This document shows, one piece after another, positions 21,242-33,461 of a stretch of 64,000 bases of DNA. The notes below the pieces were generated by a model. The model did no database searches and was not told where the DNA came from. It saw nothing but the letters and a program-made list of their open reading frames with translations. Source of the stretch: Spirodela intermedia (taxonomy: Eukaryota; Streptophyta; Magnoliopsida; Alismatales; Araceae); contig LR746278.1 in the NCBI GenBank assembly GCA_902729315.2, positions 1,747,001 to 1,811,000 of the forward strand, in the 5' to 3' direction. Each line of letters begins with the position of its first letter. Position 1 is the first letter of the stretch. The position numbers and the translations under genes were made by a program.

Positions 21242-23405
21242 AATACACGCAAACACACGCCTCAGAATGTTTATGTGCGCGCTTTTAAGGCAAAATTTAT
21301 CATGTCTCGAACTATTGGTGATTGTAACTATTGTTTTCGTGTTCACACTTGTGGTCTTAGGGATATTGCCTTCCTAAATTTTCTCAATGCTTCTAATGAA
21401 GTCCCTATCTAACTCGGAGAATGTCATATCCATGCAATAAACGCGACTCATACCTCTATTCTTCTAGATTTTTCCCTTAGTCGAGTCATCGTCGAGCAAT
21501 TCCTTGGTTTCATAGGATTAAGTTGCACAAGTAATACGATGGTTTCATACCACTAACTGGTATTTGATACCACGTGGCTTCGTTGGATGCCAGCCTGTCT
21601 GAAGAAGATTGAATATAGGGAGGCTTATTTGGTTCTGTACAAGAAGACCAAATCTGCACAAATGACTTAGAAATTTTTGATGATTCTCTTCCTATCATGG
21701 ACAGTTTTCTTTGACTGCCCGTTGAATGTCATCACGTGAGAAAGTCAACACGACCAATTCTGTTTGGCTATCTAATGAGCATGAAGAATAGGAACATTTG
21801 CCATCACTTTTTCAAAATCCATAAATTAATGTCAAAGTAAAAATATATGATGGAGATAGGGGAGGAGACTAACAGATTGTATCTATTAGGTGAAAATTTT
21901 ATGTCCTCAGGAAGATTTTTGACTGTCAATCTCAGTACAGCTTGTCATGATGATTTACTAGAAGGTTGTTGAGATACCTCTTAGAAACGGAAACATTAAT
22001 GTCTAGAAATCAAGAAGGAAACGTTTGTTGGTTGTCCAGAAAAACAAAGAAATTATGATATTTAACAAAAACCTTAGAACTTCTGTCTCATATTAATAGC
22101 ATTGTTTTAATTTTCTCTGATCTATCTATAAATCCAACGTTTTTTTCTTATTATTTTAGTCAATTTCAAAATGACGACAAGAAAAAGTTATTGCGAACCA
22201 CCAATTCTCTGGTTGTTTGTTCCATTTCACAAAAGATTAATAAGCTGCTGATAACTGCTGAAAAACCTCAAGCGAACTACCAATTCTCTGGTTTCTTATT
22301 TCTGTTCATCATTTCTGGTTAGTAAATTTAGACCCCTACACTCGTAAGCGGCTAATATATCCTTCTCTTGATTAGAGCCTTGAAGATGCATCATGCAGAT
22401 TAATCTGAAGGAGTTATGCGCATATGGTCTCCTAGATCCACCTTACTGTTCATAGCATTATCCGAAGAGAGTGAGCGTCAAGTTGCTTGTTTGCTGGTGT
22501 ATATATATTATAATCTTAAATTTCAGATTATGGGTTCGATAATCACTATCCTACAGACCTTTTCTCCTTTCTTGATGGGAACAACTTGACTCTTGATCAT
22601 GCTATTTAGAACTGCTTCCAGCTTGCCAGATATGACACGATTCCATCCCTTCTGCTATGATAGTCTCAACTCCCATCCGTGCATTCTGCTCCACATATAA
22701 TCAACACCTCGGATTTCAGCCAATTCATGTGCATGCTGATGGAAAATTACTTGCATCTCACTGTGGCAGGTATTTCATCACTGTGATAGAGCTAGTGCTT
22801 AGGCATATTAATTATACCAACCATGCAGTATAGAAGTTTTTTTCTTACATGGGTGGGTTTTCCTCTGTGCCTTTTTTTCTCAGACTGTCCAATCACAACA
22901 AAGGGCGGAGCGAGATGCTGCAATAGCCCGGCTGGAGCAAAGCCGCATCATTCTGGCAATGAGACTGGCAGACCACCATGGGAGGAAGTACAAGGTCATT
23001 GAAGAAGCCATGGCCTTTGTTGGTGACGTGTCTGACGACTCCCATTTCATCGGACCTGGATACACCTTCCAGAGTCACTCCAGTGGGAAACCAAATCCTC
23101 GCCAGGGCAAGCGATCCAACCCCGTGATAGGCATGCTGGTTTCCAGTCTCACACTGGCGAAGAAGTTCCTCGGATTGGATAGATTCGTCGGTGCGCTGGG
23201 GAATGCCACTCTTTTTACTGTCAGCATGCTTGTACTCCTTCGCATGCAGCATGTCTCGATGAAGAGCGATCTCTTGCTGGAGCCCCCCACGGGTCAGGTA
23301 CTAAGATTTTATGGCGAAGGGTCCGAGAATAGAAATTCCCGGCCGGACAACACTTCCTATGGGGACCAGAGGCAACCCTTGGACGTGTTGGCCGCCAGAG
23401 GCTAG
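20832..23405 (+). CDS. PDV1: PDV1, plastid division protein of the outer envelope
   Basis: Two exons, 20832-21161 and 22884-23405; 283 aa (Arabidopsis PDV1 is 272). PDV1 sits in the outer chloroplast envelope and recruits the dynamin ARC5/DRP5B to the division ring. Recognised by EVEEVEVLLEKICDLHDRIS, then GYVYVKGF, SLNSVRTALEDLEEQLEFFH and RDAAIARLEQSRIILAMRLA, a cytosolic helical/coiled-coil part. One membrane segment lies at about 213-233 (GNATLFTVSMLVLLRM). The intermembrane-space tail ends LAARG, with the conserved C-terminal Gly. The Arabidopsis protein starts MGEM; here the matching codons read GTG GGG GAG ATG, so the first usable ATG is three codons later. The 1.7-kb intron opens with a 56-nt CT tract. 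Confidence 0.93.
21181..21236 (+). repeat. CT microsatellite next to the PDV1 intron donor
   Basis: 28 TC/CT units, starting 19 nt after the exon 1 donor (CAT|GTATGC). CT repeats are highly mutable; this one is close to the splice site. Confidence 0.95.
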
Positions 23406-23860
23406 AATGAGGAGCTCCCTGTGGTATATTCTGTGAATACAGCGTTTGATTGGTATCATCGACGAGCCTGCGAACCATCGAGGTTCGTTACTTTTAGTCT
23501 ATTGACGATGCCTTTTTCTTTTGAGTTCCTTCACTCAAGTTTGCATAGTTTTGAATGTGATAATTGCTTCTACGCGCCGGCAGACATCATTATTTGTTTA
23601 ATCTCTTTTATGATTAGATTCCATAGCTCTGAAGTTAGAGCTATGGATGCATTCCTTTGATATCTAAACTAGGAAGTGCCGAATGAAGAGGGTAACTATG
23701 TAGAGTGGCCCCGTTTGTCCAGTAATGAGGTCATCCTCTGGCACTGGCGTCGTAGTGTTATCCACTCTTCATCCTCAAAATGATATGAAAACGTGCGACT
23801 GTAATCATATACACCATTGATTTGGGGTTTGATGACCATATTATCATAGGATATTGCCCA

Positions 23861-24515
23861 TTTAAGAAAACCCTAATGCCCACTTGTATATGAGAATAAA
23901 TAATGATAGAATAGTCTCATATTTATTGGTAAAAGATGAGCATGAATTTACACAAACACCACCCTTGCTCCTTGCTCCACACCAGAGCCCTTCACGAATC
24001 AGCACTAATTTCCCAAATTTCTTATCATTGCTACATATCCACCACTCTCTGCTTCAAACCAGGTGCACATTGTATTTTAAAAATAATTTAAGAAAACCCT
24101 AATGCCCACTTGTATATGAGAATAAATAATGATAGAATAGTCTCATATTTATTGGTAAAAGATGAGCATGAATTTACACAAACACCACCCCTTGCTCCAC
24201 ACCAGAGCCCACGGCACTAATTTCTCAAATCTCTTATCATTACCAATTCTCTGCTTCAAAAACTAGGTGCGCACTGTATTTTTTGAAGTAATTTAATAAA
24301 ACCCTAATGCCAACTTGATTGTGCTAATAAATGATAGAATAGTCTCATATTTATTGGTAAAAGATGAGCATGAATTTACATAAACACCCCCCTTGCTCCT
24401 TGCTCCTTGCTCCTTGCTCCACACCAGAGCCCATTACGAATCAGCACTAATCTCCCAATATCTACCACTCTCTGCTCCAAACTAGATGCACATTGTATTT
24501 TTTAAAGTAAAAAAA
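23861..24515. repeat. Three-copy tandem repeat of about 205-227 bp with telo-boxes
   Basis: Copies begin near 23861, 24088 and 24293. Each starts with TTTAAKAAAACCCTAATGCC, which holds the telo-box AAACCCTAA, continues with GATAGAATAGTCTCATATTT and ACACCAGAGCCC, and ends near TGCACATTGTATTTT. Copies are highly similar with small indels; the third has an expanded CCTTGCT run (about 24391-24420). It lies between the 3' ends of PDV1 (+) and the UBC gene (-). Confidence 0.9.
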
Positions 24516-24758
24516 CAAATAACTATATTCTTACTGCCATATATGCAACAGTCCTTCCTTGTGATGTTCCCGTCTTCCCTGGCTATGAAGGTCCTCACAG
24601 ATACTGTAAATAAATACACGTCTTAAAGTCTCAACTGGGTCGCATCAAGGGAAAAGTGGCAGTAAAAGTTTGGAAGAGTGGAGAGCACAGAACCCGTCTC
24701 TCTGATTCAACCTTAAATAGATCGACTGAAGGAAACAAGATGTAGCCTTCAGAGTTGT

Positions 24759-26081
<1,323 letters not shown>

Positions 26082-26797
26082 GGCAGGAACCCTCCGAACC
26101 CTAGATCGTCGGTCGGCACAGGGGAAGACGTTCCGCCGGCACGGGGGGCGGCGGATTCCTCGCGGAGGAGAAGAAAAGGGAGACAAAAGCCGGGGGGGGC
26201 TTCTCCGATAGGAAGAGTAAATAAAGTTTTGCTTATCGAAGGGCATAAATTAAAAAGAAATATGGGAAAAGGTAGAATCTTATTCGCCGACAAGATGGCG
26301 TGCGGCGGACGCTGATTTTTTTATATTAAAAAGTATTCCTCCTAGGCCCTGAGACTATTTTCCTTAAGTATCTACCCCCCCCCCCCATCATGGTGACGTT
26401 GTAGGTGGCGGGTCTGTAAAGATGGGTAATTTCCTATTTTCTTTTCTCTTCGTAAGTGTCGCCTTAATTGCCGTTTTAACTTGCGAAGAATTTAGAGAGA
26501 GAGAGAGAGAGAGAGAGAGAAATGGTCAACCGACGGCCCGGGCGTTGACGCCGGTCAGATCGCCGATGAGATCCAAAGGAAGTAGCACAGATTAATTATA
26601 CAGCGAAAGAATAGTCAGATGGGTTACACGAAGAAACGAACAGATGTTCTTAGTTGCGACGGAGGGCCGATCTTTCTTTTCCACAGAGCTTCCTGTTCGA
26701 CCTACGCTTACCTCGGCCAACGGTTAAGGGGCAGCACAGAGGATGATGGTTTTAGCCAAAACTGCAGAGAGAGAGAGAGGTTGACTTTTGGGTCTTG
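26082..26797. other. UBC upstream region and GBF 3' flank
   Basis: GC-rich DNA just upstream of the UBC start (to about 26310), then AT-rich DNA, a C run at 26377-26387 and a GA microsatellite at 26494-26520. No gene seen. Confidence 0.5.
26494..26520. repeat. GA microsatellite
   Basis: About 13 AG units between the UBC and GBF genes. Confidence 0.9.
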
Positions 26798-28770
26798 TCA
26801 ACCCACTACTGCGGCGCCGGCCCGGGAGCTGGACTCCAGGAGCTGGCGGAGCTTTCCGGGGCTCTCCGCCGACGGCGGTTCGCTCCTGGTAGTGGAGGGC
26901 GAGTTGCTGATCCTCGACAAGAAGTTCTCCGTGACCGCAGAGGCAGGGTTCCCCGATTCGGTCTTGGTAGAAGAAGAAACCGACTGCGCCTCCTTTAGTT
27001 TATCCTGAGAGGGAGGGATGAGGGGGCGTGGGGGAGGGCGTTGACTTTAGTTTACTCAAGAACAGGGGATATATTGCCTGAATTGGTCGCGATGGTTGAA
27101 TAATCTGATAAAAGTAAACGAGGGAGACTTAAATCTATAATGGGGAGTAAACCAGAAGCAGAATGGAGCAGATTTTTTCTGAGAGAATTGGCGTGCAGGT
27201 GATGCTAGGAAGTATACCTCAAGGGCTGAGTTCTCAAGCCGGAGCCTCGCCGAATCCTTGGAGAGTTGACTAACTTCTGACTTGAGTGCCAAGTTCTCGG
27301 CGACCAGGGAGTCTATTTTTTGAGCAAGTTCCTCAGTTTCGGTCTGGAATTATTAAAAAAACGAAGAAGATGGAACCATTACAGTAGACAATAAAAAGCT
27401 TAAAATAGTAATAATAATTACTATTAGTAGTAGCAGTAGTGCTGGGTACCTGCTTCCTGAGCCGTGACCTTCTGGCAGATTCTCTATTGGATTGTTTCCT
27501 CTTCTGTCTCTTCAATTCCCGGTCGTCCTGAGAAAAATGTGACGCCAACATAAGATGCCACCTTCTAGTTTCAGTAAGACAGAAAACAACCCAAACCCTT
27601 GGTTTCTCTAAAGCTCAAGAACACGAGTGTCCGGCTCAAACGCTGTGACCCAGGAAGTCGGCCAGTTTTTCGCTCTGGAGAAAACCATTCCGATCTTCGT
27701 TGACTTTCCTATCCCTCTGTACTCCATCAGTCTAATTGAGCTTCAAAATCGTAAGTCCGGTTCTGGCGTCTAAAGGTAAAAAGTCAACGAGGCAAGGTTA
27801 CTTAAGCTTACACCAGAATACTTGCTGTTCATGGCTAATAATCTGGCCTGATTGATACCCTGGATGCCATCTGTGTCAGGTCTTAAAATAGCAAGCCATA
27901 GCATACTCTTATCCAACGACCCAGATGTATCATTGAATGCCATAAGTAGCATCATAAAGGATATTATGTGCCCTAGATACTACATTAGAGAAATCATCTG
28001 AAAACTAGTAGAACTAAATGGATTGGCCCATTTACACCGAAACATTCTCCCAAGGTTTGCAAGAATTTGAGAAGATGAGACGAACCAGATGAACCCAAAA
28101 TAAATATTTTTATGATTTATGTTTTACTGGAGGTTACTTTATTGTCCACATGGAAAAGGATCATTATATGGAGGGGATTTACCAGACGAACGTGGACCGC
28201 CAGCTTTGGATCTGCAGGAGCAGAGAGCCTGACCCCGGTTTCTGTGGTGGCGTCAGAAGGGGCAGGCCTTCCTGCAGCAGTTGCGTCAAGGCAATGAAAA
28301 AATGAGACGTTAGAAGATACAGGGTACCCTCACAAGCACTCAATTATTTATGGATAGTTTCACCAATATAATAAAAAGACAGATCAAAAAAATACTACCG
28401 AGTATGAGATTGATTGGATTACTGTTCTAAAGCATGTTGAAGGAATAGTATAATCAAGCCACCCACACGCTTGGTATAATAACCAGAGAGCCGTAGCCCT
28501 AATCTTTATCGGCGCCCATTAAAAGAGTTTCTGCAATTTAAGAATTTGGACAGCGAAAATAACGTACCTGTAGCAATATCATGTGACGCTCGATTCCCCA
28601 GAGTATGATAAGCCTGGCCAACCAAGAAGTTTCAGGTTGGAATCCTATGATGCAGAGCAGAAATTTTAAAAGCATCAGATTGAAATGCATACCCTTTTAA
28701 CATTGTTCTTGTTGCTTCCATCACTCGAGTCTTTAACTTCACTTTCACTGATCAATGGAAAATAAATAAA

Positions 28771-28804
<34 letters not shown>

Positions 28805-31427
28805 CATAAATCAATGAGAAAAAAATCTGTCACTAGGAACGCTTCAATGATGGTACGAGATTTAAAAGAACCTTTGTGACATCACATCTGCAACACTTCC
28901 CGACTCATTCTCATCACTGGCATTACAAGCGGAGACTGCAAGCTCGTCAGGTCCTTTCATCACTTTATTATGTGGTGACTTGACGGGTGTTCCCTGAATC
29001 ACTACTGTCTGCAGGTGGCAAGTCATAGTCATGGGATTACACGTAGAAAACTTTGTAACAATAATAGTCGAAATTAAAAAAAATAGAATATTGAATGGGG
29101 CTTTAGAATGATTGAGACATTGACATACTTTTTTATGTCCCCTGTAATGACATAATTATTTTAAGTAGTCAAGCCTTTCCCAGTTTTGTTACGAATGGAT
29201 AATTTTAACTGAATTTCATTTTTTTCCCTTTGGTTGATGTATATCCTTGTTTCACAGCTTGTGCCATTTCTTAGCCTTCAGATGTCAAGAATGATGGAAT
29301 ATACTAACCAAGATGCATCTTTTAGAAAACATGAAAGCATCTTGGTTACCAAAACCGCAGTATAATTTCAGAAGAAAAAACTGAGGTTCAGGAGAACTTC
29401 ACAGACCTCAGCTTTAGTCTCTGTAGAAGATACGACAGCCGCATTATCCCCCTGAAAAAAATCAAAAGAACGGTAGATTGAAACCAGTATCCACTGTTAG
29501 AAAAATTGGGGTAGTTCAATACTTGACAGAGGCACACTAGCATATGTACAACACGATTGACTTACGAGAGCGTCTGAGGGATGAGAATAAACTCCATGTG
29601 GGTAGATGGCAGAGTATGGAGCGCCAAATGGTGGCATCATAATCTGGGGAACAAAAATGAGGTCAAGACCACTTAAAAAAAGATGATAATACGTGTATCT
29701 ACCAAGGAAAAATAAATAAAAAATTATCTCTTAAGAAAATGAAAGAAAGCAGAAAAAAGTTGCAGCAAATATATGATGAATAAGAACCATTCAAAGAGTA
29801 GGTTTTCTGATAATGTTTTTAAGGATAACTCAACACAAACAAGTCCGTTTTTAATTTAGAGAACCGGATCACGTACTGGGTGAGAAAAGCACGATATCCT
29901 AGAGTCACATATTCAGGAAGATAGAGAGAGATTCAGGACATCAAAATAGATACGTATACACAACCGAATATGCATTCAGGTATAATGAGTAATTTAATTC
30001 GAAATAGGATATGGGAATTGGCCTTCAAAAAATAATTTGATTTTTAATAATGTGCCTCATATTTAGAGGATCAAGGTAAAGTTGTCCATCGAAGCTGCAC
30101 GAGTCTCCAGTCTTCCTTCTGCCCTCTGAGGACAAGGGTGGGAACTTTTGAACAGGTAGGTACATTTAAAATTCAAAAAAAGCAGCAAACAGCATAGGAT
30201 GGCGTATACTTATTGTGGAATGCGGAGGTGATTTGTGAAGAGGGTTTAAAATGTAGACAGAATAACCAGCTACACAGATGGTTATTGCATCCGTCTTTTT
30301 ATAACTTGTGCTTCATGAGCATAATATGTTAAATAAGATCACCCGTTTGATGCAGTCATTCTAAATTCAATGAAATGGTATCAGAGCTCCGGTTAGTTGT
30401 AGGATACGAAATCTTATTGAATGAAAAAGATAAACAGACAATGAAGTTCAAGTTTCCAGGAAATACATCTTGGAAAATTTAAGAAATTCAATAGGATATG
30501 AAATATCAACACGTCCTTAATGAGACGAACGATATGGTACTCAAAAGCTGAAAATATTTAATGGGAATTTAAAATATTCAGAGCAAACAACTTTCAGCGA
30601 AATCCAGATATCTCTTTCAAATTCCAAGTTTCATGATAGTAGAGATGTATGTGTTATAAAAGAAGCTTGAGAGACAATGTGAAAAAAAAAGGCATAAAAA
30701 TGTTTGGAAAAATTTGGTTGTCTCAAGATGAGAATCTGTTTCGACATATACATTATAAGATTGAGAAGTCATGATCATGCAACAATTCATAGGCACTAAT
30801 GGCCCGAGCCCTCCGTCTACTCAGCCCTATATGAGGCAAAGTATATTCCATGAAATGGACAACACAAGCTCTCTTCATTCCAATAAAACTCCCTTCTTTT
30901 CTACGGTTTAATTTTTATTTTAAAGTTTACTGGAAGGTATAACCGATTAAGATATGAAAATGAGATATTGACCAAAGAAAAGGTTAATTAATTTACCGGA
31001 GGGGCCCACATGTATGGATGAGGTGGATGAGCAGGAGTAACATTGGTGCCGAAATATGGAGATGGCATGGCCATTCCTGAACCATAGTAAGCCTGAAAAA
31101 AAAAGAAGGGAAAAACGAACAGTCAAATAAATGTATTAGTTTTCGAAAGCGAACCTGCAAAGTTAAAAAGAAAACCTGCATAGTGGCCCAATCAGGGTAC
31201 GGATGGACGTTGCTCTGTTCCTGCCAAAACAAAACAAATATTGACATATAAATACGCCAAAAAATATTATAATTGGCAACATAATGCGATAAAGAAACAT
31301 GAAAACTATAAGTAAGAGATCTGAAAGAATATTTAGAAAATATGTCCATCAACGATGGATGGAATACCAGAACAGAAGCTGATGCCTTCTCAGCCTTAGA
31401 AGGTGTTGCAGCTTCATCGTTTCCCAT
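26798..31427 (-). CDS. GBF3: G-box-binding bZIP factor, GBF3/CPRF type
   Basis: Thirteen coding exons on the minus strand: 31427-31368, 31220-31176, 31092-30997, 29643-29566, 29451-29407, 29008-28872, 28747-28693, 28613-28568, 28271-28183, 27859-27812, 27527-27450, 27343-27218, 27004-26798; 369 aa; all phases agree. It binds CACGTG promoters in light and ABA responses. The Pro-rich N-terminus has the GBF landmarks VHPYPDWATMQAYYG, HPPHPYMWAPP and PPFGAPYSAIYPHGVYSHP. An acidic/Ser middle part (SESEVKDSSDGSNKNN) follows. The basic region is ELKRQKRKQSNRESARRSRL (236-255), then a leucine zipper to about 301. The C-terminus LRQLLESSSRAGAAVVG resembles GBF3/CPRF1 more than GBF1. The 48-nt exon at 27812-27859 is the least certain. 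Confidence 0.93.
30376..30387 (+). mobile_element. Ty1-copia-like primer-binding site, possible LTR remnant in a GBF intron
   Basis: TGGTATCAGAGC, complementary to the initiator-Met tRNA 3' end, is the usual primer-binding site just inside a plant LTR retrotransposon. It lies in the 1.35-kb intron between exons 29643 and 30997. I could not find paired LTRs, a polypurine tract or gag/pol, so at most this is a remnant, or a 12-nt chance match. Confidence 0.3.
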
Positions 31428-31562
31428 GGGAAGAAAGAGAGTTTCCTACGACAGTAAGTCGGGCGCTTTTGTATGTCCGTAGACTCCTGGCAGAGATCAA
31501 TAATCGATGAGCTACCCTCCGACATCGATATATTTAAAATTAGCTTCTCTAGACTACGCAAA
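31428..31562 (-). other. GBF leader exon with an overlapping upstream ATG
   Basis: A good acceptor (CTTCTTGTTGTAG) ends at 31563 and a good donor (CTGTG|GTAAGA) sits at 32512, suggesting a 950-nt 5'UTR intron. In the leader exon an ATG at 31525 opens a frame (MSEGSSSIIDLCQESTDIQ) that runs out of frame over the main ATG at 31427. Its context is weak (T at -3). Confidence 0.45.
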
Positions 31563-32726
31563 CTACAACAAGAAGTGGGCAGGTAAAGATAGAAATATCC
31601 CAAAAAAATAAGAATTTTTTTGTTAAATGAAAGTATATATCGGAAAAAAGAAACAATTGTGAGGGCAAAATAATCTTCATCCAGAAGTACTAGAACCCAC
31701 AAGCACAGCTGTTTGTGGAGAAAGAACTAAGCTAACGTAGGTGAAAATATTCATGATCTTGTTCATTAAAAAAACCAATCAGCACGCAACTTTCTCGCGA
31801 CGTGCTCCATGCCTCTGAAATTCCTCATTGATCCTGGAGGTATTCCATGCAATTCAGGCGAACATATCTAAATAATACCGCAAGCATCTTGAGAAGGCGG
31901 TGTCGACGGTAATAAACGCCCTCTAGAAGTAGAAAGCAACAGGTTTCCATTCGTCCAGAAAGGAAACCGTTTACAGAGACGGCGGAAGACTCCTTTCACG
32001 GTCCGATCAAAGAGAAAATTCCTGTTTCTCAGAGATAAGAGTGGCTCATGGCTTTAGATGAAGATGGTCCGTGGTATCTTCCCTACCGTCCTTGAGGCTG
32101 TCTTCGCTGTCTCTTTTCTACCGGGTGCTACGTGTTCCACGAGTTCCTAAACTTTTCGATCTCTATTCATTCAACGCCTCGATCTATTGGACTACTTCCT
32201 TGCTCTCCACCCCATCACATTCGTCCCCTTCCTTCGTTCCCTCCAGGCTGAGTGCACTCGCCGTTAATAACACCTCTCTGCTACCCTTCCTCAACTCCCC
32301 CACTCCGTTCCTCGCGCTAAACTTCGGAATTTTCGAAGGAAACTAAATTTCGTGAGAGGATAGAGGAATAGAGAACTCCTGCGAGAAACATCTGAAGGAA
32401 ATCTTCAGAGATCGTGCGAAAAATCTAATCGTCCAAAATTCCTTCCCATCAAGAGCAGAATCCAACGTTCAACAGGGGCAAAGAAACAGCACCATTATAA
32501 ACCACATCTTACCACAGACTCCGTTCGCGAATTCAAATCCTCGAACGGCGGAGAGGATCACCTCGTTCCAGTTCCTTCTTCACGCCCTGAAATCGTCCCA
32601 AACGCGGTAAATCGCCAGTCCCCAGAGGAATCTTCGCCTTTGGGACCAAACCTACCTCCTCTACTCTTCCTCTTCTCCCAAAAAACGGAGGCGAGAGCAG
32701 CGCGCGAAAGGGTAGAGGGGAAGACG

Positions 32727-33150
32727 CCACGTCACGTACACGCGTCCAAGTCTGGATGGCAGTCCTAGCTTTCAACGTTGACGTACTGTAGATTGGCTAG
32801 GGGAGCCGTTGAGTCGGCCGCAGATTTCCTACACGGTTGAGGTGACTCATCGCCTAGTCGGCGAGATCGATTTAAAAAAAGATTGTGGGACCCATATCAC
32901 GTGGAACTATTACTCCGACGGTGACGCCAGATCATCCACTGCCAGATCACCTCGTTTGTGACGATCAAAGTTGGGCCCACAACCCGGACGCGTTCTCCCT
33001 GATTCGTCATCGTGCAGCCATCTCATTGGCCAGCTTTTCGCACGTCAAGCGGTGGGGCCTACAGCCCACGTGGCCTCACGGATTCCAGATTCGGCGAGCG
33101 GCGGTGGGTGCTTGTGGTCCTGCACATGCGGAATATGGGAATGCCACGTG
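32727..33150. promoter_or_regulatory. G-box cluster upstream of the GBF gene
   Basis: Three perfect CACGTG palindromes at 32898-32903, 33067-33072 and 33145-33150, plus a CCACGTCACGTACACGCGTC stretch from 32727. They lie upstream of the proposed GBF first exon (transcribed leftward) and downstream of the LRB stop. G-boxes are the binding site of the encoded factor, so autoregulation is plausible. GGGCC motifs follow at 33210-33280. Confidence 0.55.
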
Positions 33151-33461
33151 GTGCGCAAAGAGGGGTCAACGTGATGAAAGAAGTAATCGGTTGCCAGTCA
33201 CATCCTTAGACGGAAATGGGCTCCGGGCCTAAACGTAAATTGGGCCGAAGTGTGTTTGGGTGGGGGTAAATGGGCTTCGAAACCACCACCTGTCTGAGAG
33301 TTAAGGGGGGTACAAAGTGAATAAAAGAAAGAGAGAGAGGGGAGATGGGAGAACATCCGAAGAAAGCTGCACGGTACAGAAGGGAAAGGAAGGGAGTCAG
33401 CTGCTGTAGCCTGTACATGCGCCGGAACAGCGGTGGGCCGGTGGTGGTGCTGGTAGTGGGT

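Noticed and set aside
27770-27955. Alternative end of the GBF exon at AGCAA|GTATTC giving a YQSGQIISHEQQ peptide
   Set aside because: It cannot keep phase with the exon before it using a good donor. The 48-nt exon 27859-27812 with GTAAGC donor keeps phase 0 on both sides.
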